From Hyaloperonospora brassicae (lineage: Eukaryota > Oomycota > Peronosporomycetes > Peronosporales > Peronosporaceae), in contig CANTFL010001445.1 of the NCBI GenBank assembly GCA_947650285.1, forward strand, positions 372,001-436,000: a DNA stretch of 64,000 nt, read 5' to 3'. The notes beneath the pieces are model-generated. The model ran no database searches, was not told the DNA's origin, and saw only the letters and a program-made list of their open reading frames with translations. Numbering within the stretch: position 1 is the first letter of the stretch; every line of letters begins with the position of its first letter. This document shows, one piece after another, positions 12,036 to 20,804 of the stretch. The position numbers and the translations under genes are program-made.

Positions 12036-13019
12036 ATGCTGCGCCCCCTGTTCGCCCCCGTCGGCCGCGCGGCACAACAGTCCGCGCCGCCTCAGCGCTC
12101 TCGTTTGCTCCGGATCGTCGTCGCCCACCGCCCGACAGGTCCCACGCGCCACTTGACGTCAACGCGTCCCCGTTGGACCACGGAAAAGGTACGTGCCATC
12201 GTGCCATTTGCTCCTGTACTGACTCGTTCGGTTGTAATGGGCCACTGCGTCTGCGTCGTGACACTTGACACTGGCGATTAGCCGGCAGCTGATGCCAAGA
12301 CACCGGACGGACAGAAGGCGCCGGACGCACTGGTGCTCACGCCGTTTGAAAAGGTGACCGCCACGGCCACTGGTGGGTTCTGGCTGGGTCTGTTGGGTCT
12401 TGGAGCAATTGGCGTCTACTTTGTCGCCCGTGAGCTGCTGCCGAAGTAGGTGCACTGTGGAGCTCTGCTAGCACCAACGGAGAGGAGACTGACTTTGTAT
12501 GCTGTCGTGCGTTGCAGCCGCATGAGCCCCAACGGTCTTTATAGCGAGTCACTGGATATCGTCTCGAACAACACTGACGTATGCTGATGTAGAGCGAAGT
12601 AGAGGAAGAAGAAGAAGAAGAAGAAGAAGCGAAAGGTGGCTGGAGGTTGACTGTGACCTGACAGTGATGTGCTGGTCTTTTGGCTGTAGGTAATCTCACG
12701 ACTTGGTCTGCCGATCCACGGGTACGGTCACGACCACGGCGGCCATCGTGAAGGTCGTCGTAACCGCATTGAGCACGTGAACCTTACGACCAAGGACGGC
12801 ACTCCACGTCTTCGTATCAAGTACAACATCAAGGGACCGTCGGGTCACGCTTATGTGTTTGCTGAAGCGAACCAGAACATGAAGAAGGACGAGTATGCGT
12901 ATCTCATTGTGCAGGTGACGAAGACTGGCGAGCTGCTGAAGATCTTTGACAACCGACAACTTCTTGCAGCAGAAACAAAGGAGGAACAAGACGCGCTGCG
13001 CCAGCTGCTGGGCAACTAG
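12036..13019 (+). CDS. TIM21: Mitochondrial inner membrane translocase subunit Tim21, four exons
   Basis: Exons 12036-12188, 12282-12445, 12518-12578 and 12690-13019 join in frame to a 235-residue protein. The introns (93, 72 and 111 nt) are GT..AG. Tim21 is an inner-membrane subunit of the TIM23 presequence translocase that contacts the TOM complex through its intermembrane-space domain. The N-terminus is rich in Arg and Ser with no acidic residue for about 45 residues (MLRPLFAPVGRAAQQ), as in a matrix-targeting presequence. One membrane span follows at about residues 82-99 (GGFWLGLLGLGAIGVYFVAR). The C-terminal domain carries the Tim21 hallmarks LGLPIHGYG, RLRIKYNIKGPSGHAYVFAE and the YAYLIVQVTKTG strand, ending TKEEQDALRQLLGN. 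Start chosen because it gives the presequence. It appears intact although flanked by pseudogenes. Confidence 0.88.
12602..12630 (+). repeat. GAA-trinucleotide microsatellite in TIM21 intron 3
   Basis: About eight to nine GAA/GAG triplets lie inside the third TIM21 intron. They are intronic in the proposed model, not an acidic coding tract. Confidence 0.8.
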
Positions 13020-13575
13020 ACAAGTCTGCTGCTATCGCTGTGATGGTAGAAGGATACCTCTGAGCTATGTGACGTCGGGTCGCTTGGGGTTGCTAGCGTA
13101 CAACCAAAACTAACGATAATCGCATGTTTTGGTGTCAGTGATCGGCTGTCGGACTTTCGTCGCCAGCGTCTACTTGCGCCTCTCTCACGACGTGTACCCA
13201 TTTGTTTACACAGGTCATTTGCAGGTCTACTACCATAAGTGCAAGATCGAGTGCTGGGCCCTTTTGGCGTCTCAACGTGCATTTGCCTTATGTCGACGAC
13301 ACATTACACACGAGTGACTGAGCGCATCGATGCAGTCGACGGCTCAGCAAACCCGAACGCAGATCAAGAGACGTTGGCGCCGCAGAAGGCGACGCTCCCG
13401 TTTAGACGCCACACTCGCGTGACCCTCGACAGAGCCGACGCCATTACGGCTGTTATCGCACCAGACAGACACTTGGACGGACGCTGGGGCTCTATTTGTT
13501 ACCACACGCTTCGCTCGTGCGTAGATAACGTCGAAGGACGTCATGGAGTCTGCAAGAGTCGCTGTGCCGTACACT
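13020..13575. other. TIM21 downstream region, no clear gene
   Basis: After the TIM21 stop there is a short untranslated stretch, then GC-balanced sequence with overlapping plus-strand ORFs (for example 13239-13670) that have no recognisable domain. Parts may belong to the decayed coding sequence described next. Confidence 0.3.
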
Positions 13576-13579
13576 GCGC

Positions 13580-14090
13580 TTCGTGCGGCTGTCGGACGAG
13601 ATGCGCCTGTGTCGCGCACGCACAGTCTGTGTGCAGGAGAATTCTGGGCACACGGACGAGGGCCTCGTGACTCTTTTCTTGACAGCTGAAGGCGACATGC
13701 GCAGTGCACGGAGCAATCTGAAGGCTCCTGCTGGTGGGCGCCACTTTATCAGTGACGAGAACGGGTGTCACGTGTGCGATGAACCGCATCGAGCGGTTGT
13801 GAAAGATCTGGTGACTTACTGTGAGCAAGTGCGACTGAATCGGGCAACGGCATTTGCACTTGGACTTGTGGAGAGCGGCGACTGCTCGTCGCTGGATATC
13901 ACGACACGATCGTTCGAGTGTGCAACGCACTATCGATCCAGACGAAACGCTGGAGCTCGAGTCCAGTCAACTAATTGGGGCGACGCACATGTGCAATGCA
14001 GATGGCGTCTCGACACAGTCGCAGATCTTCTATGGTTCAGTCGCGCGACTCTGTGCCGTAGCAGTGGCCGCAGCAACAACAAGCTGAGAC
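13580..14090 (+). pseudogene. Decayed coding sequence, possibly CPSF_A/SF3B3/DDB1-like beta-propeller
   Basis: On plus, a frame reading RRLLVAGYHDTIVRV (about 13876-13920) passes through a frame change into IDPDETLELESSQLIG (about 13930-13980). Together they resemble the propeller strand pattern of the SF3B3/DDB1/CPSF160 family (compare the SRFLAVGLVDNTVRIISLDP-type block). Upstream, a 184-codon frame from 13583 contains RHFISDENG and VVKDLVTYCEQVR, which could fit the preceding strands. The frame breaks and the lack of splice sites at the breaks suggest decay. The family assignment rests on one block and is tentative. Confidence 0.3.
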
Positions 14091-14099
14091 TGAAGGAAG

Positions 14100-14940
14100 C
14101 AGCACTTGCAATGGCTTCGACGCACAAAGTGAGCTAGAAAGGCGAAAGAAGACCTGACGTGTCTAGCAGACAGGCGCCGAAAAGCAATGCTCGAAGTGTC
14201 TGGCAGACAGGTGCTACATGCAAAGTTGGGTCTGCGACTGCCACTCAGTTTCAAGGTCCGAGTGTGGCGAAACGTGGTTGGCATCTCCTGGTGCGACTTC
14301 TATACGTGGCTGCGCTGGTTGGGCACCATGGCGCAGGTGACGATGACCTTCCCGCATCGGTCGAGCAACCCAGGACCAACGACTCAACGGAACTGCCGGT
14401 TTGGTGTGCCATGCGCGAGCGATTGAGATTGTGTGATCTGTACGTCCAGCTACTGCACGCTCTTGAGTGTAAATGTCCAGACACGCTACATGGGTTCAGA
14501 CAGACAGCAGCTACTGTCATCGCATGCGCCAAGCTGCATGTTTCTCATGATTGCACACCGATGACGTGTCTGCAGTGGATCCGGATGGCTTGTACAGTCT
14601 GCATCCCACCGCCTCGTTGCTTTGTAGACATGCGTTTCTGTCTGCCATTTGAATCCATAGTCCGCTGTCAATGCAGACGAATGTGCCAATGTCGTTTGTG
14701 GTTTCGCATGAAGGGGGGGAGTGTCGCGAGGAACATATGATGTGTCGGACGTTTGGACTGGACGTCAAGATAGCTTGTTCTGCCTGGTCTTGTTGTCGAC
14801 CTCTGCATCTCGTTCGAGCTTACCTGACGCTCGGCAGTCGTCACGCGAGTCCGTGTGATGTCGTACGGGCTTTGAGACGAAGAAAGACACGTGTGTTTGC
14901 AACCCCCTTTTTGCTTTCCATCCGACGACAATCTAAGTTT
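14100..14940. other. Unrecognised, probably decayed host coding sequence
   Basis: Both strands carry overlapping ORFs of 60-190 codons with Cys/Arg-rich, non-protein-like composition (for example plus 14159-14740). No domain was recognised. The base composition is like the host block to the left. Confidence 0.3.
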
Positions 14941-14944
14941 TGTA

Positions 14945-15301
14945 CCGTTTCGCGTACTCACTGCCGAGCAAGTCACCCTCGTCGAGCAGAGGACCTTTGT
15001 TGGTTGACACGTATGAGAGTGGCTCGAAGTCCTCATCTATTTCGTGGGCGTTGTGTCGCGGGGTCCAGAACGTCAGAGTTGCTGGACGATCAATATGAAC
15101 AGTGTCACGTTCGGTACCGTTGTCGTGCCGCACCGTTGCATGCTTTCGATGACTTACGAATGGGACATACTAGCGCGTCGCGGTCTCGCAGAGCAGTGAC
15201 GCGAATTTGGACAGCAGCTTCAACGTGAGTATGTAAGTGCGAGAAGAATCAAGCGAGTTAAGCGGTACGTCATTATTGCTGAGGAGGACGAGGACGAGGA
15301 G
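14945..15301 (+). pseudogene. 3' end of an unidentified host gene, cut by Gypsy-1
   Basis: One plus frame reads MNSVTFGTVVVPHRCML..TYEWDILARRGLAEQ (about 15096-15198), meets one TGA, and continues REFGQQLQREYVSARRIKR then VKRYVIIAEEDEDEE up to 15301. This is helical, basic-then-acidic and protein-like. Gypsy-1 is inserted in the acidic run. Rejoined after removing one target-site copy, the frame stops a few codons into the far flank (23287 onward). No family was recognised; the in-frame TGA suggests the gene was already dead or has an unseen intron. Confidence 0.4.
15297..15301. repeat. Target-site duplication of Gypsy-1, left copy
   Basis: AGGAG immediately precedes the 5' LTR and is repeated immediately after the 3' LTR at 23282-23286. 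A 5-bp duplication is usual for Gypsy integrases. Confidence 0.9.
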
Positions 15302-15691
15302 TGTAACGGGGCAGCCCGTTACATAATATTGTCACTTAAGGAAAGTGACAATAAAGAATATAAAGATGGATATTCTTTAAACAATATCACCGAAGCGGTG
15401 ATATTGAAGGGTCGACCAGAAGGGTCTGTTCATTGGTTGATATCGTGATGATATCAACCCACCAATCGCCGCAAGACGCGCGCAATGAGTGGTGACGAGA
15501 CGTCACCATACATGCAGTTATATTAGTATAATTGAATTAAGTCAAACGAAGAGACAGTAGTTTAAAGACTTAATTTATTAATATAACAGTTCTACTTTTA
15601 CCCTACCTACGCTTCCTCGCTCGCCACGTGTACGTCCGTCGGGGCACCCAAATCCCTTGCGTTAAGTTACGCAAGGGTGTGCCCCGTTACA
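15302..15691 (+). repeat. Gypsy-1 5' LTR (390 bp)
   Basis: Starts TGTAACGGGG and ends CCCCGTTACA, a 10-bp perfect terminal inverted repeat rather than only TG..CA. The first 22 bases also fold on themselves (9-bp arms 15302-15310 and 15315-15323). Further perfect hairpins are CAATATCACC..GGTGATATTG, GGTTGATATC..GATATCAACC and CCCTTGCGT..ACGCAAGGG. It matches 22892-23281 along its whole length. Confidence 0.97.
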
Positions 15692-15693
15692 CC

Positions 15694-15703
15694 TGGTAGC
15701 ACT
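15694..15703 (+). promoter_or_regulatory. Gypsy-1 primer binding site
   Basis: TGGTAGC begins two bases after the LTR and is complementary to a tRNA 3' end GCTACCA, as found in initiator methionine tRNAs. Gypsy-2 has the longer match TGGTAGCGC at the equivalent place (30061-30072, minus strand). Confidence 0.7.
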
Positions 15704-15735
15704 TTGTAGTCCTTCCAAGGACCACATCATCCAAC

Positions 15736-16890
15736 ATGAACATGTTGGATGAAGAAGACACCTTTCACGCCACGCGTGAAGGGTTTACCCATTTGAGTGA
15801 CATCGAATGGGGTGCGGTAGAACGAATGAGTTCTACCGTAGGCGAACTCGTCGTCAGCACCATGTTGGAGTCTCTAGACAGAGACCAACAACATGCTGCT
15901 ATCGCCAAGTTCATTCACAATGAACTTGCTCTCGAGAGGGAGAAAGTAGCCTTGCTTCACCAGCAAGGCTCTCAACAGGCCGAGCAGTTGAGAGAACTCG
16001 GTGCTCAACAGACGGAGCTGTTGAGACAGCAGCAATTCCATGCTGCTGTGGGCGGGACGGCGCATGCGCGTCGTCCCGAAGTGATGAAAGTCGACATCTC
16101 CAAGTACAGTGGAGTCCCGGAGGACTCCCTGTTACTATGGTTTGTCGAACTCGACAGAGCCCTAAGGGCTCGTCGCGTCGAAGATGAGCAAATGAAACTC
16201 ACATTTGCTCAGACCCACTTGGCAGGGCGTGCCAAAACTTGGTCCCTGGGACTCGAGAGTAGCGACCCAAATGTGTTTAGGTCGCTAGATGACTTCAAGT
16301 CCCGGCTCAGACAAACGTTTGAGCCGCCACGTGCTGAGTTCAGGGCTCGTTCAGAGCTCCTGAAACTCAAGCAGGGTAAGCGTGATGTGCACGCTTACGC
16401 ACAACATATACGACTCCTTGCGAGTAGTATAACTGCAAACCCAGTTCATGAACACACGTTGATTACGGTGTTCATGCAAGGGCTCGCAGAAGGGCCCGTC
16501 AGGAGCCACCTGTTCCGCCTTGAGCTGAATACGCTTGAAGAAGCGATATCAGCCGCGGAACAGGAAGACTTTAGCATGAGACAGGCTCATGCTAGCTCAA
16601 ACTCTTACCGTCCACCGAGACGACAAGAGATCGGAGGTCCAGAACCAATGGACCTCTGTTATGTTGAGAGCGAGAGACCTCGCTCAACAAGCAACAAGCG
16701 ATTGCAGAGGTGCAATCGCTGTCAGAAGTTAGGGCACTACGCATACGAGTGTAGTGCTCCGCGCCCAGTACCAAACAGTACTGAGCGAAATGGACGACCA
16801 TTCGCCAGAAAGGGCAATGGGCGTGGGTCCAGCGCTTTTGCGAAGCCGCAACAGCGAGACGGGCCATCAAAAAATGGTCGGGGTCAGTAG
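15736..16890 (+). CDS. gag: Gypsy-1 Gag (capsid/nucleocapsid), 384 residues
   Basis: Open frame from ATG 15736 to TAG 16888-16890. The N-terminal part is acidic and Gln-rich with a helical QQGSQQAEQLRELGAQQTEL segment. The capsid (Retrotrans_gag) core lies around residues 115-270: KVDISKYSGVPEDSLLLWF, TFAQTHLAGRAKTWSLGLE, FKSRLRQTFEPPRAEFRAR, LLKLKQGKRDVHAYAQHIR. A CCHC zinc knuckle CNRCQKLGHYAYEC lies at residues 326-339. Gag forms the particle that packages the element RNA. The stop codon lies inside a stem-loop just 3' of a slippery heptamer, so Pol is probably made as a Gag-Pol fusion. Confidence 0.93.
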   Translation: MNMLDEEDTFHATREGFTHLSDIEWGAVERMSSTVGELVVSTMLESLDRDQQHAAIAKFIHNELALEREKVALLHQQGSQQAEQLRELGAQQTELLRQQQFHAAVGGTAHARRPEVMKVDISKYSGVPEDSLLLWFVELDRALRARRVEDEQMKLTFAQTHLAGRAKTWSLGLESSDPNVFRSLDDFKSRLRQTFEPPRAEFRARSELLKLKQGKRDVHAYAQHIRLLASSITANPVHEHTLITVFMQGLAEGPVRSHLFRLELNTLEEAISAAEQEDFSMRQAHASSNSYRPPRRQEIGGPEPMDLCYVESERPRSTSNKRLQRCNRCQKLGHYAYECSAPRPVPNSTERNGRPFARKGNGRGSSAFAKPQQRDGPSKNGRGQ

Positions 16891-16909
16891 GGGCGGAGCG
16901 CCCTACTGA
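16869..16909 (+). promoter_or_regulatory. Gag-Pol -1 ribosomal frameshift signal
   Basis: A slippery heptamer A AAA AAT (16869-16875) is in the correct phase of gag (TCA AAA AAT). After an 8-nt spacer a stem-loop follows: arm 16884-16895 pairs with 16899-16909 (11 bp with one bulged G, 3-nt GAG loop) and contains the gag TAG. A -1 slip leads into the frame beginning TGG at 16875, which is open through the whole of pol. Heptamer plus spacer plus stem matches the classical retroviral signal. Because hairpins are everywhere in this element, the stem alone is weak evidence; the in-phase heptamer is the stronger part. Confidence 0.75.
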
Positions 16910-19900
16910 TCCAGCAACCTCAAGAGAATTTGCAAACCTCTTGACGAAAGTTGCTCCAGATACACAATCATTGTGTGTCTCTGCACCTGGTGATGATGTT
17001 TCGCTCATCACCTTGAAGTTGGAAGCGACAAATGACTTGTCGCTTCGTGCCCTAGTAGACTGTGGGGCGTCGAACAACTTTGTTCGTCGCCAGTCACTAG
17101 AGGGTCGTAGGCTCAAGTTCGTTGAGCGCGACATTCCCCTCACAAGGATGACGGTGCGCCTTGCAACAGGCGCATCGATAACCGTTGAGAAACGAGTAGT
17201 AGGAATCCACTACACGTTAGAGGGCGAGCAGTACGATGATGATTTCATCGTACTAGATCTGGATGACAAATTTGATGTCATCCTGGGATTACCTTGGCTC
17301 AGAAAATACGAGCCAAGGGTGAGCTGGCAGCATCGATCCGTGAAGATGCCTGCTGCTTGTTCATCAGATGGCCATCTGATGAACATCTTGGAGCGTCCAC
17401 AAGCGTGTGGATGTTCTGCGAGTGAGTGCGATGGCCTCACTTGCGGTACGGTCGTTAGCACGACTGCACAAGGTCACAGTGTAGTTGATCACTACACTGT
17501 GGAGCAAGCTCCCGGCGGCTGTACAGAAGTACAGGCTGCGCCGAAGGTCCACCACTCGAATAAGTCGAGTGGACCGGGACATGGATGCATGCCTAGCGGG
17601 CAGCATCTTAGAAGAAAGAAATCTGTTGCCCCCAAGGGGCAACATGAAAATCCTAGGTCGACTGGAGAGTCGACCGTAGAGGATCGGTTCCTGACTGTGG
17701 TTGCACAGCCACAGTCGGAAGACGTCGAGGGAATAAGTCCCCACGTACTTGAGGAAGGAGTTCCTCAAGAGTTGCTTGCTGAGGGATCAGGCCCTCAGCA
17801 ACCTGTGGAAGCAAGATCCCAGGAAGAAACCGAGACGTTGAACGTCTTGGTTAATGACGGATCAAGCGTAGGCGCTTATACGCTTGATCTGATTGTGCCT
17901 CCGAAGTTGACTTCGGAGATAACTCAGTTGCCAACGCTAGAACCGAAACGGTTCTTGCGTGATCTGCGTAGTGGCAAAGTCAAGCAGATCTGCGTACTCG
18001 TCACAGAGGACGAGTATATGACCGACATTCGGTCGGCAACAGTATTTGCTGAGAACGAACGGGTTCTCAGCAGCTCATCGATGGACGAAAGTGTCCTCGA
18101 TGAGAAGACTCGGATTGAGCGATACGCGTCCCAATCCTGGGAGTCACTTCAGGCAAATCCTTTGTATAAGGATTTGATCGAATTCAGGGATGTGTTCCCT
18201 GAATCCGTACCTTGCGAGTTGCCTAAGGACAAAGGCACTCGACACGAGATCGAGCTCAAACCGGGCTCGAAATACTGTGTCATGAAGCAGTGGCCACTGC
18301 CTCGTGAACAAGTGATAGCGATCGACAAGTTCTTTGCCGATCGCTTAGCAGCGGGCCATGTGAGGGAATCAACATCCCCTCACAGCTCTCCGACCTTCTG
18401 TGTGCGAAAGGCCACAGGAGGGTGGCGGATAGTGCACGCATTCAACAAGTTGAATGCTGCAACGGTACCGGCTCAGACGCCGATACCGAGGAAGGACGTA
18501 ATCATAGATGGTATGTCAAAGAGTACCATCTTTTCGTCCATGGATCTGATGGATGGATTCTATCAGATCCTGATGCGTGAACGGGACGTCCCGTTCACAG
18601 CAGTGAGTACCCCCAGCGGGATGCTGTGGGAGTGGCTAGTGATGCCACAGGGGCTGAGTAATGCCCCTGCAACATTCAACAGATGTGTAACAAATCTGTT
18701 GAGACCGGTGCGAGACTTCGCACCGAGTTACTTCGACGATGTGTTCGTCCATAGCCGGGCTATGGACGGGAAGACGGACGTTGAAGTTCACAGAACTCAC
18801 GTTCGTCAGGTTCTTCAACTTATGCGCAAGCATAAGTTGTACGCCAACCTCAAGAAGTGTATATTCGCGGCTAGCGAAATACCACTTCTTGGGTGCATCG
18901 TGGGGAAACACGGCGTACGCCCTGATCCCGAAAAGATCAAGGCGATCACCGACTGGCCAGTGCCAGTCGATGTCAAGGGACTTCGAAAGTTCCTTGGTCT
19001 TGCGGCGTACTTGCACAAGTACTCGCGCAACTACGCCGAGATGACGGTACATCTTTCTTGCTTGCTCAAGAAAAATGTCAAGTGGTCATGGAACGCTGAG
19101 TGCCAGCGTTCCTTTGAAGGTATCAAGCAAAGCTTGATGCAATCGCCGATCTTGGCGATTGCAGATCAGGACAGACCATTTCATGTGGTCTGTGACGCCA
19201 GCGATTTCGCAATCGGCTGTGCGTTAATGCAGTTCGATGCAGATGGCGCGGAGCGCGTCATCTGTTATCAATCGCGTCAGCTGCAAGCAGCTGAGCGTAA
19301 TTACCCAGTGCATGACAAGGAACTCCTTGCCATGAAATACGCACTGGCTAAATTTCGCGTCTATCTCTTGGGAGATAGACCGTTTGTAGTCTACACGGAC
19401 CATGCGTCATTACGCACGGCCGTAAACAGCCCACACCTCTCGCAAAGAATGGCGAGGTGGCTGTCTTTCTTCGCGGAGTATAACTTCTCCGTGGAGTATA
19501 AACCGGGACGACTCAATGTCGTCGCGGATGCTCTTTCGCGCCGGCCCGATTTCGAGCCGGACGCGCAATCCAACAGTGAGGACAAGCCCACTGTTGCGAC
19601 ACTGTCAGTCAGTGTCCCGTCGTCAAGTTTACTTGACGACGTACGAAAGGCATACGCGGAAGATAAGGATCTTCTGCGATTGATGGATCATCTGGTGAAT
19701 CCATCCAGTAAATCCATGAGGGATTTACCGGCTTTGTACCGATCCTCATCGGATCGGTATAGTACACGCAACGGATTGCTGTACTATACAGCTGTTGCCG
19801 ACGACACGCCTCGTGTCGTCGTACCCGCTCATCATGATTTGCGATTGCGCATCATGTATGAGTGTCACGATGCCCCAACAAGTGGCCATCGTGGTAAAGA

Positions 19901-20804
19901 AAAGACTTACCTCACGGTAAGTCGCGACTTTTACTGGCCCCGCCAGTATCAGTTTGTTCGCAAGTACATCCGTGCTTGCGAAGTATGTCAACGGGTGAAG
20001 CCTAGTCCTTCATCCCGTGCGCCATTGCAGCCTCTGCCTGTTCCGACAGAGTGCTGGCAGTCCGTTTCAATGGACTTCGTCTTCGGGTTTCCCGAAGACG
20101 CTCACAAGAATAATGGTATTCTTGTGTTTGTAGACCGATTCAGCAAGATGGTCCATCTTGCTGCTGTCCCTGAGTCAATCAAGGCTCAAGGTTGTGCTCG
20201 TGTCTTTCTAGACACGGTCTTTAGACTCCACGGGTTACCCCGTGAACTCGTATCCGACCGTGACCCTCGGTTCACGGCGGAATTTTGGCAAACCGTGTTC
20301 CGTACTCTCGGAACACGATTGAAGATGTCCACTTCTGACCATCCAGAAACAGATGGTCAGACGGAACGTGCGAACCGTGTCCTCGAAGAGATTCTTCGAG
20401 GATATGTCCACTCGTTTCCGAGTTGGAGCGAATTCCTACCCATGGTGGAATTCGCCATCAATAATTCGGTGCATGCTTCAACACAGCACACACCGTTTTA
20501 CGTGAATGGCCTACGCCATCCACGTGTGCCCACCCTTCTAGAGTGTGACTCTTGGATAAGGGGGGAGGGACTCGCTCGAGCAAAAACCGTTTTGGCTCTT
20601 GCTCATCACGTGTCGACGCAAACGTCGTCACGTATGATGCCGATGTCGATCAAGTCGACATCGATGAAGAAGATCATCTCAATAATAGCGAAGACGCTAT
20701 TATCGATTCGGATGATGATGACGATGCTGGTATATTCAGCATCGCCAACGATTATGCCAGCGAGGAAGAAGACAACCTCGCTGAAAAAGAGAGCAATCTC
20801 TTAG
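16875..20804 (+). CDS. pol: Gypsy-1 Pol: protease, RT, RNase H, integrase core
   Basis: Open in one frame from the frameshift site to TAA at 20802-20804, with no plausible ATG at the start. The retropepsin motif DCGAS is at 17058-17072. The RT has SSMDLMDGFYQI and the catalytic YFDD at 18729-18740. RNase H begins FHVVCDASDFAIGCAL (about 19173-19220). Integrase follows, with the HHCC zinc domain (H-x-..-GHRG, then ACEVCQ; about 19864-19993) and the DD(E) core: MDFVFGFP (from 20070), VSDRDPRF (about 20252) and QTERANRVLEE (about 20360). Protease before RT and RT before integrase marks Gypsy. After DSWIRGEG (about 20568) the frame reads nonsense-like Met/Ser/Lys-rich sequence; the true continuation is in the -1 frame. 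Confidence 0.93.
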   Translation, partial: WSGSVGAERPTDPATSREFANLLTKVAPDTQSLCVSAPGDDVSLITLKLEATNDLSLRALVDCGASNNFVRRQSLEGRRLKFVERDIPLTRMTVRLATGASITVEKRVVGIHYTLEGEQYDDDFIVLDLDDKFDVILGLPWLRKYEPRVSWQHRSVKMPAACSSDGHLMNILERPQACGCSASECDGLTCGTVVSTTAQGHSVVDHYTVEQAPGGCTEVQAAPKVHHSNKSSGPGHGCMPSGQHLRRKKSVAPKGQHENPRSTGESTVEDRFLTVVAQPQSEDVEGISPHVLEEGVPQELLAEGSGPQQPVEARSQEETETLNVLVNDGSSVGAYTLDLIVPPKLTSEITQLPTLEPKRFLRDLRSGKVKQICVLVTEDEYMTDIRSATVFAENERVLSSSSMDESVLDEKTRIERYASQSWESLQANPLYKDLIEFRDVFPESVPCELPKDKGTRHEIELKPGSKYCVMKQWPLPREQVIAIDKFFADRLAAGHVRESTSPHSSPTFCVRKATGGWRIVHAFNKLNAATVPAQTPIPRKDVIIDGMSKSTIFSSMDLMDGFYQILMRERDVPFTAVSTPSGMLWEWLVMPQGLSNAPATFNRCVTNLLRPVRDFAPSYFDDVFVHSRAMDGKTDVEVHRTHVRQVLQLMRKHKLYANLKKCIFAASEIPLLGCIVGKHGVRPDPEKIKAITDWPVPVDVKGLRKFLGLAAYLHKYSRNYAEMTVHLSCLLKKNVKWSWNAECQRSFEGIKQSLMQSPILAIADQDRPFHVVCDASDFAIGCALMQFDADGAERVICYQSRQLQAAERNYPVHDKELLAMKYALAKFRVYLLGDRPFVVYTDHASLRTAVNSPHLSQRMARWLSFFAEYNFSVEYKPGRLNVVADALSRRPDFEPDAQSNSEDKPTVATLSVSVPSSSLLDDVRKAYAEDKDLLRLMDHLVNPSSKSMRDLPALYRSSSDRYSTRNGLLYYTAVADDTPRVVVPAHHDLRLRIMYECHDAPTSGHRGKEKTYLTVSRDFYWPRQYQFVRKYIRACEVCQRVKPSPSSRAPLQPLPVPTECWQSVSMDFVFGFPEDAHKNNGILVFVDRFSKMVHLAAVPESIKAQGCARVFLDTVFRLHGLPRELVSDRDPRFTAEFWQTVFRTLGTRLKMSTSDHPETDGQTERANRVLEEILRGYVHSFPSWSEFLPMVEFAINNSVHASTQHTPFYVNGLRHPRVPTLLECDSWIRGEGLARAKTVLALAHHVSTQTSSRMMPMSIKSTSMKKIISIIAKTLLSIRMMMTMLVYSASPTIMPARKKTTSLKKRAIS

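Noticed and set aside
11737..12330. Long GC-rich ORFs on both strands upstream of TIM21
   Set aside because: Arg/Pro/Ser-rich translations in several frames are typical of GC-rich promoter DNA; none has a domain, and they overlap the real first exon.
12601..12630. Run of GAA codons as an acidic protein tract
   Set aside because: It lies in intron 3 of TIM21, whose flanking exons join exactly in frame.
16592..17143. 183-codon minus ORF antisense to the gag/pol junction
   Set aside because: No counterpart in Gypsy-2 and no domain; probably a by-product of the self-complementary sense sequence.
20552..20804. C-terminal Met/Ser/Lys-rich end of the main pol frame as a real protein tail
   Set aside because: The sequence is out of frame with the conserved acidic linker, GPF module and chromodomain, which continue in the -1 frame.
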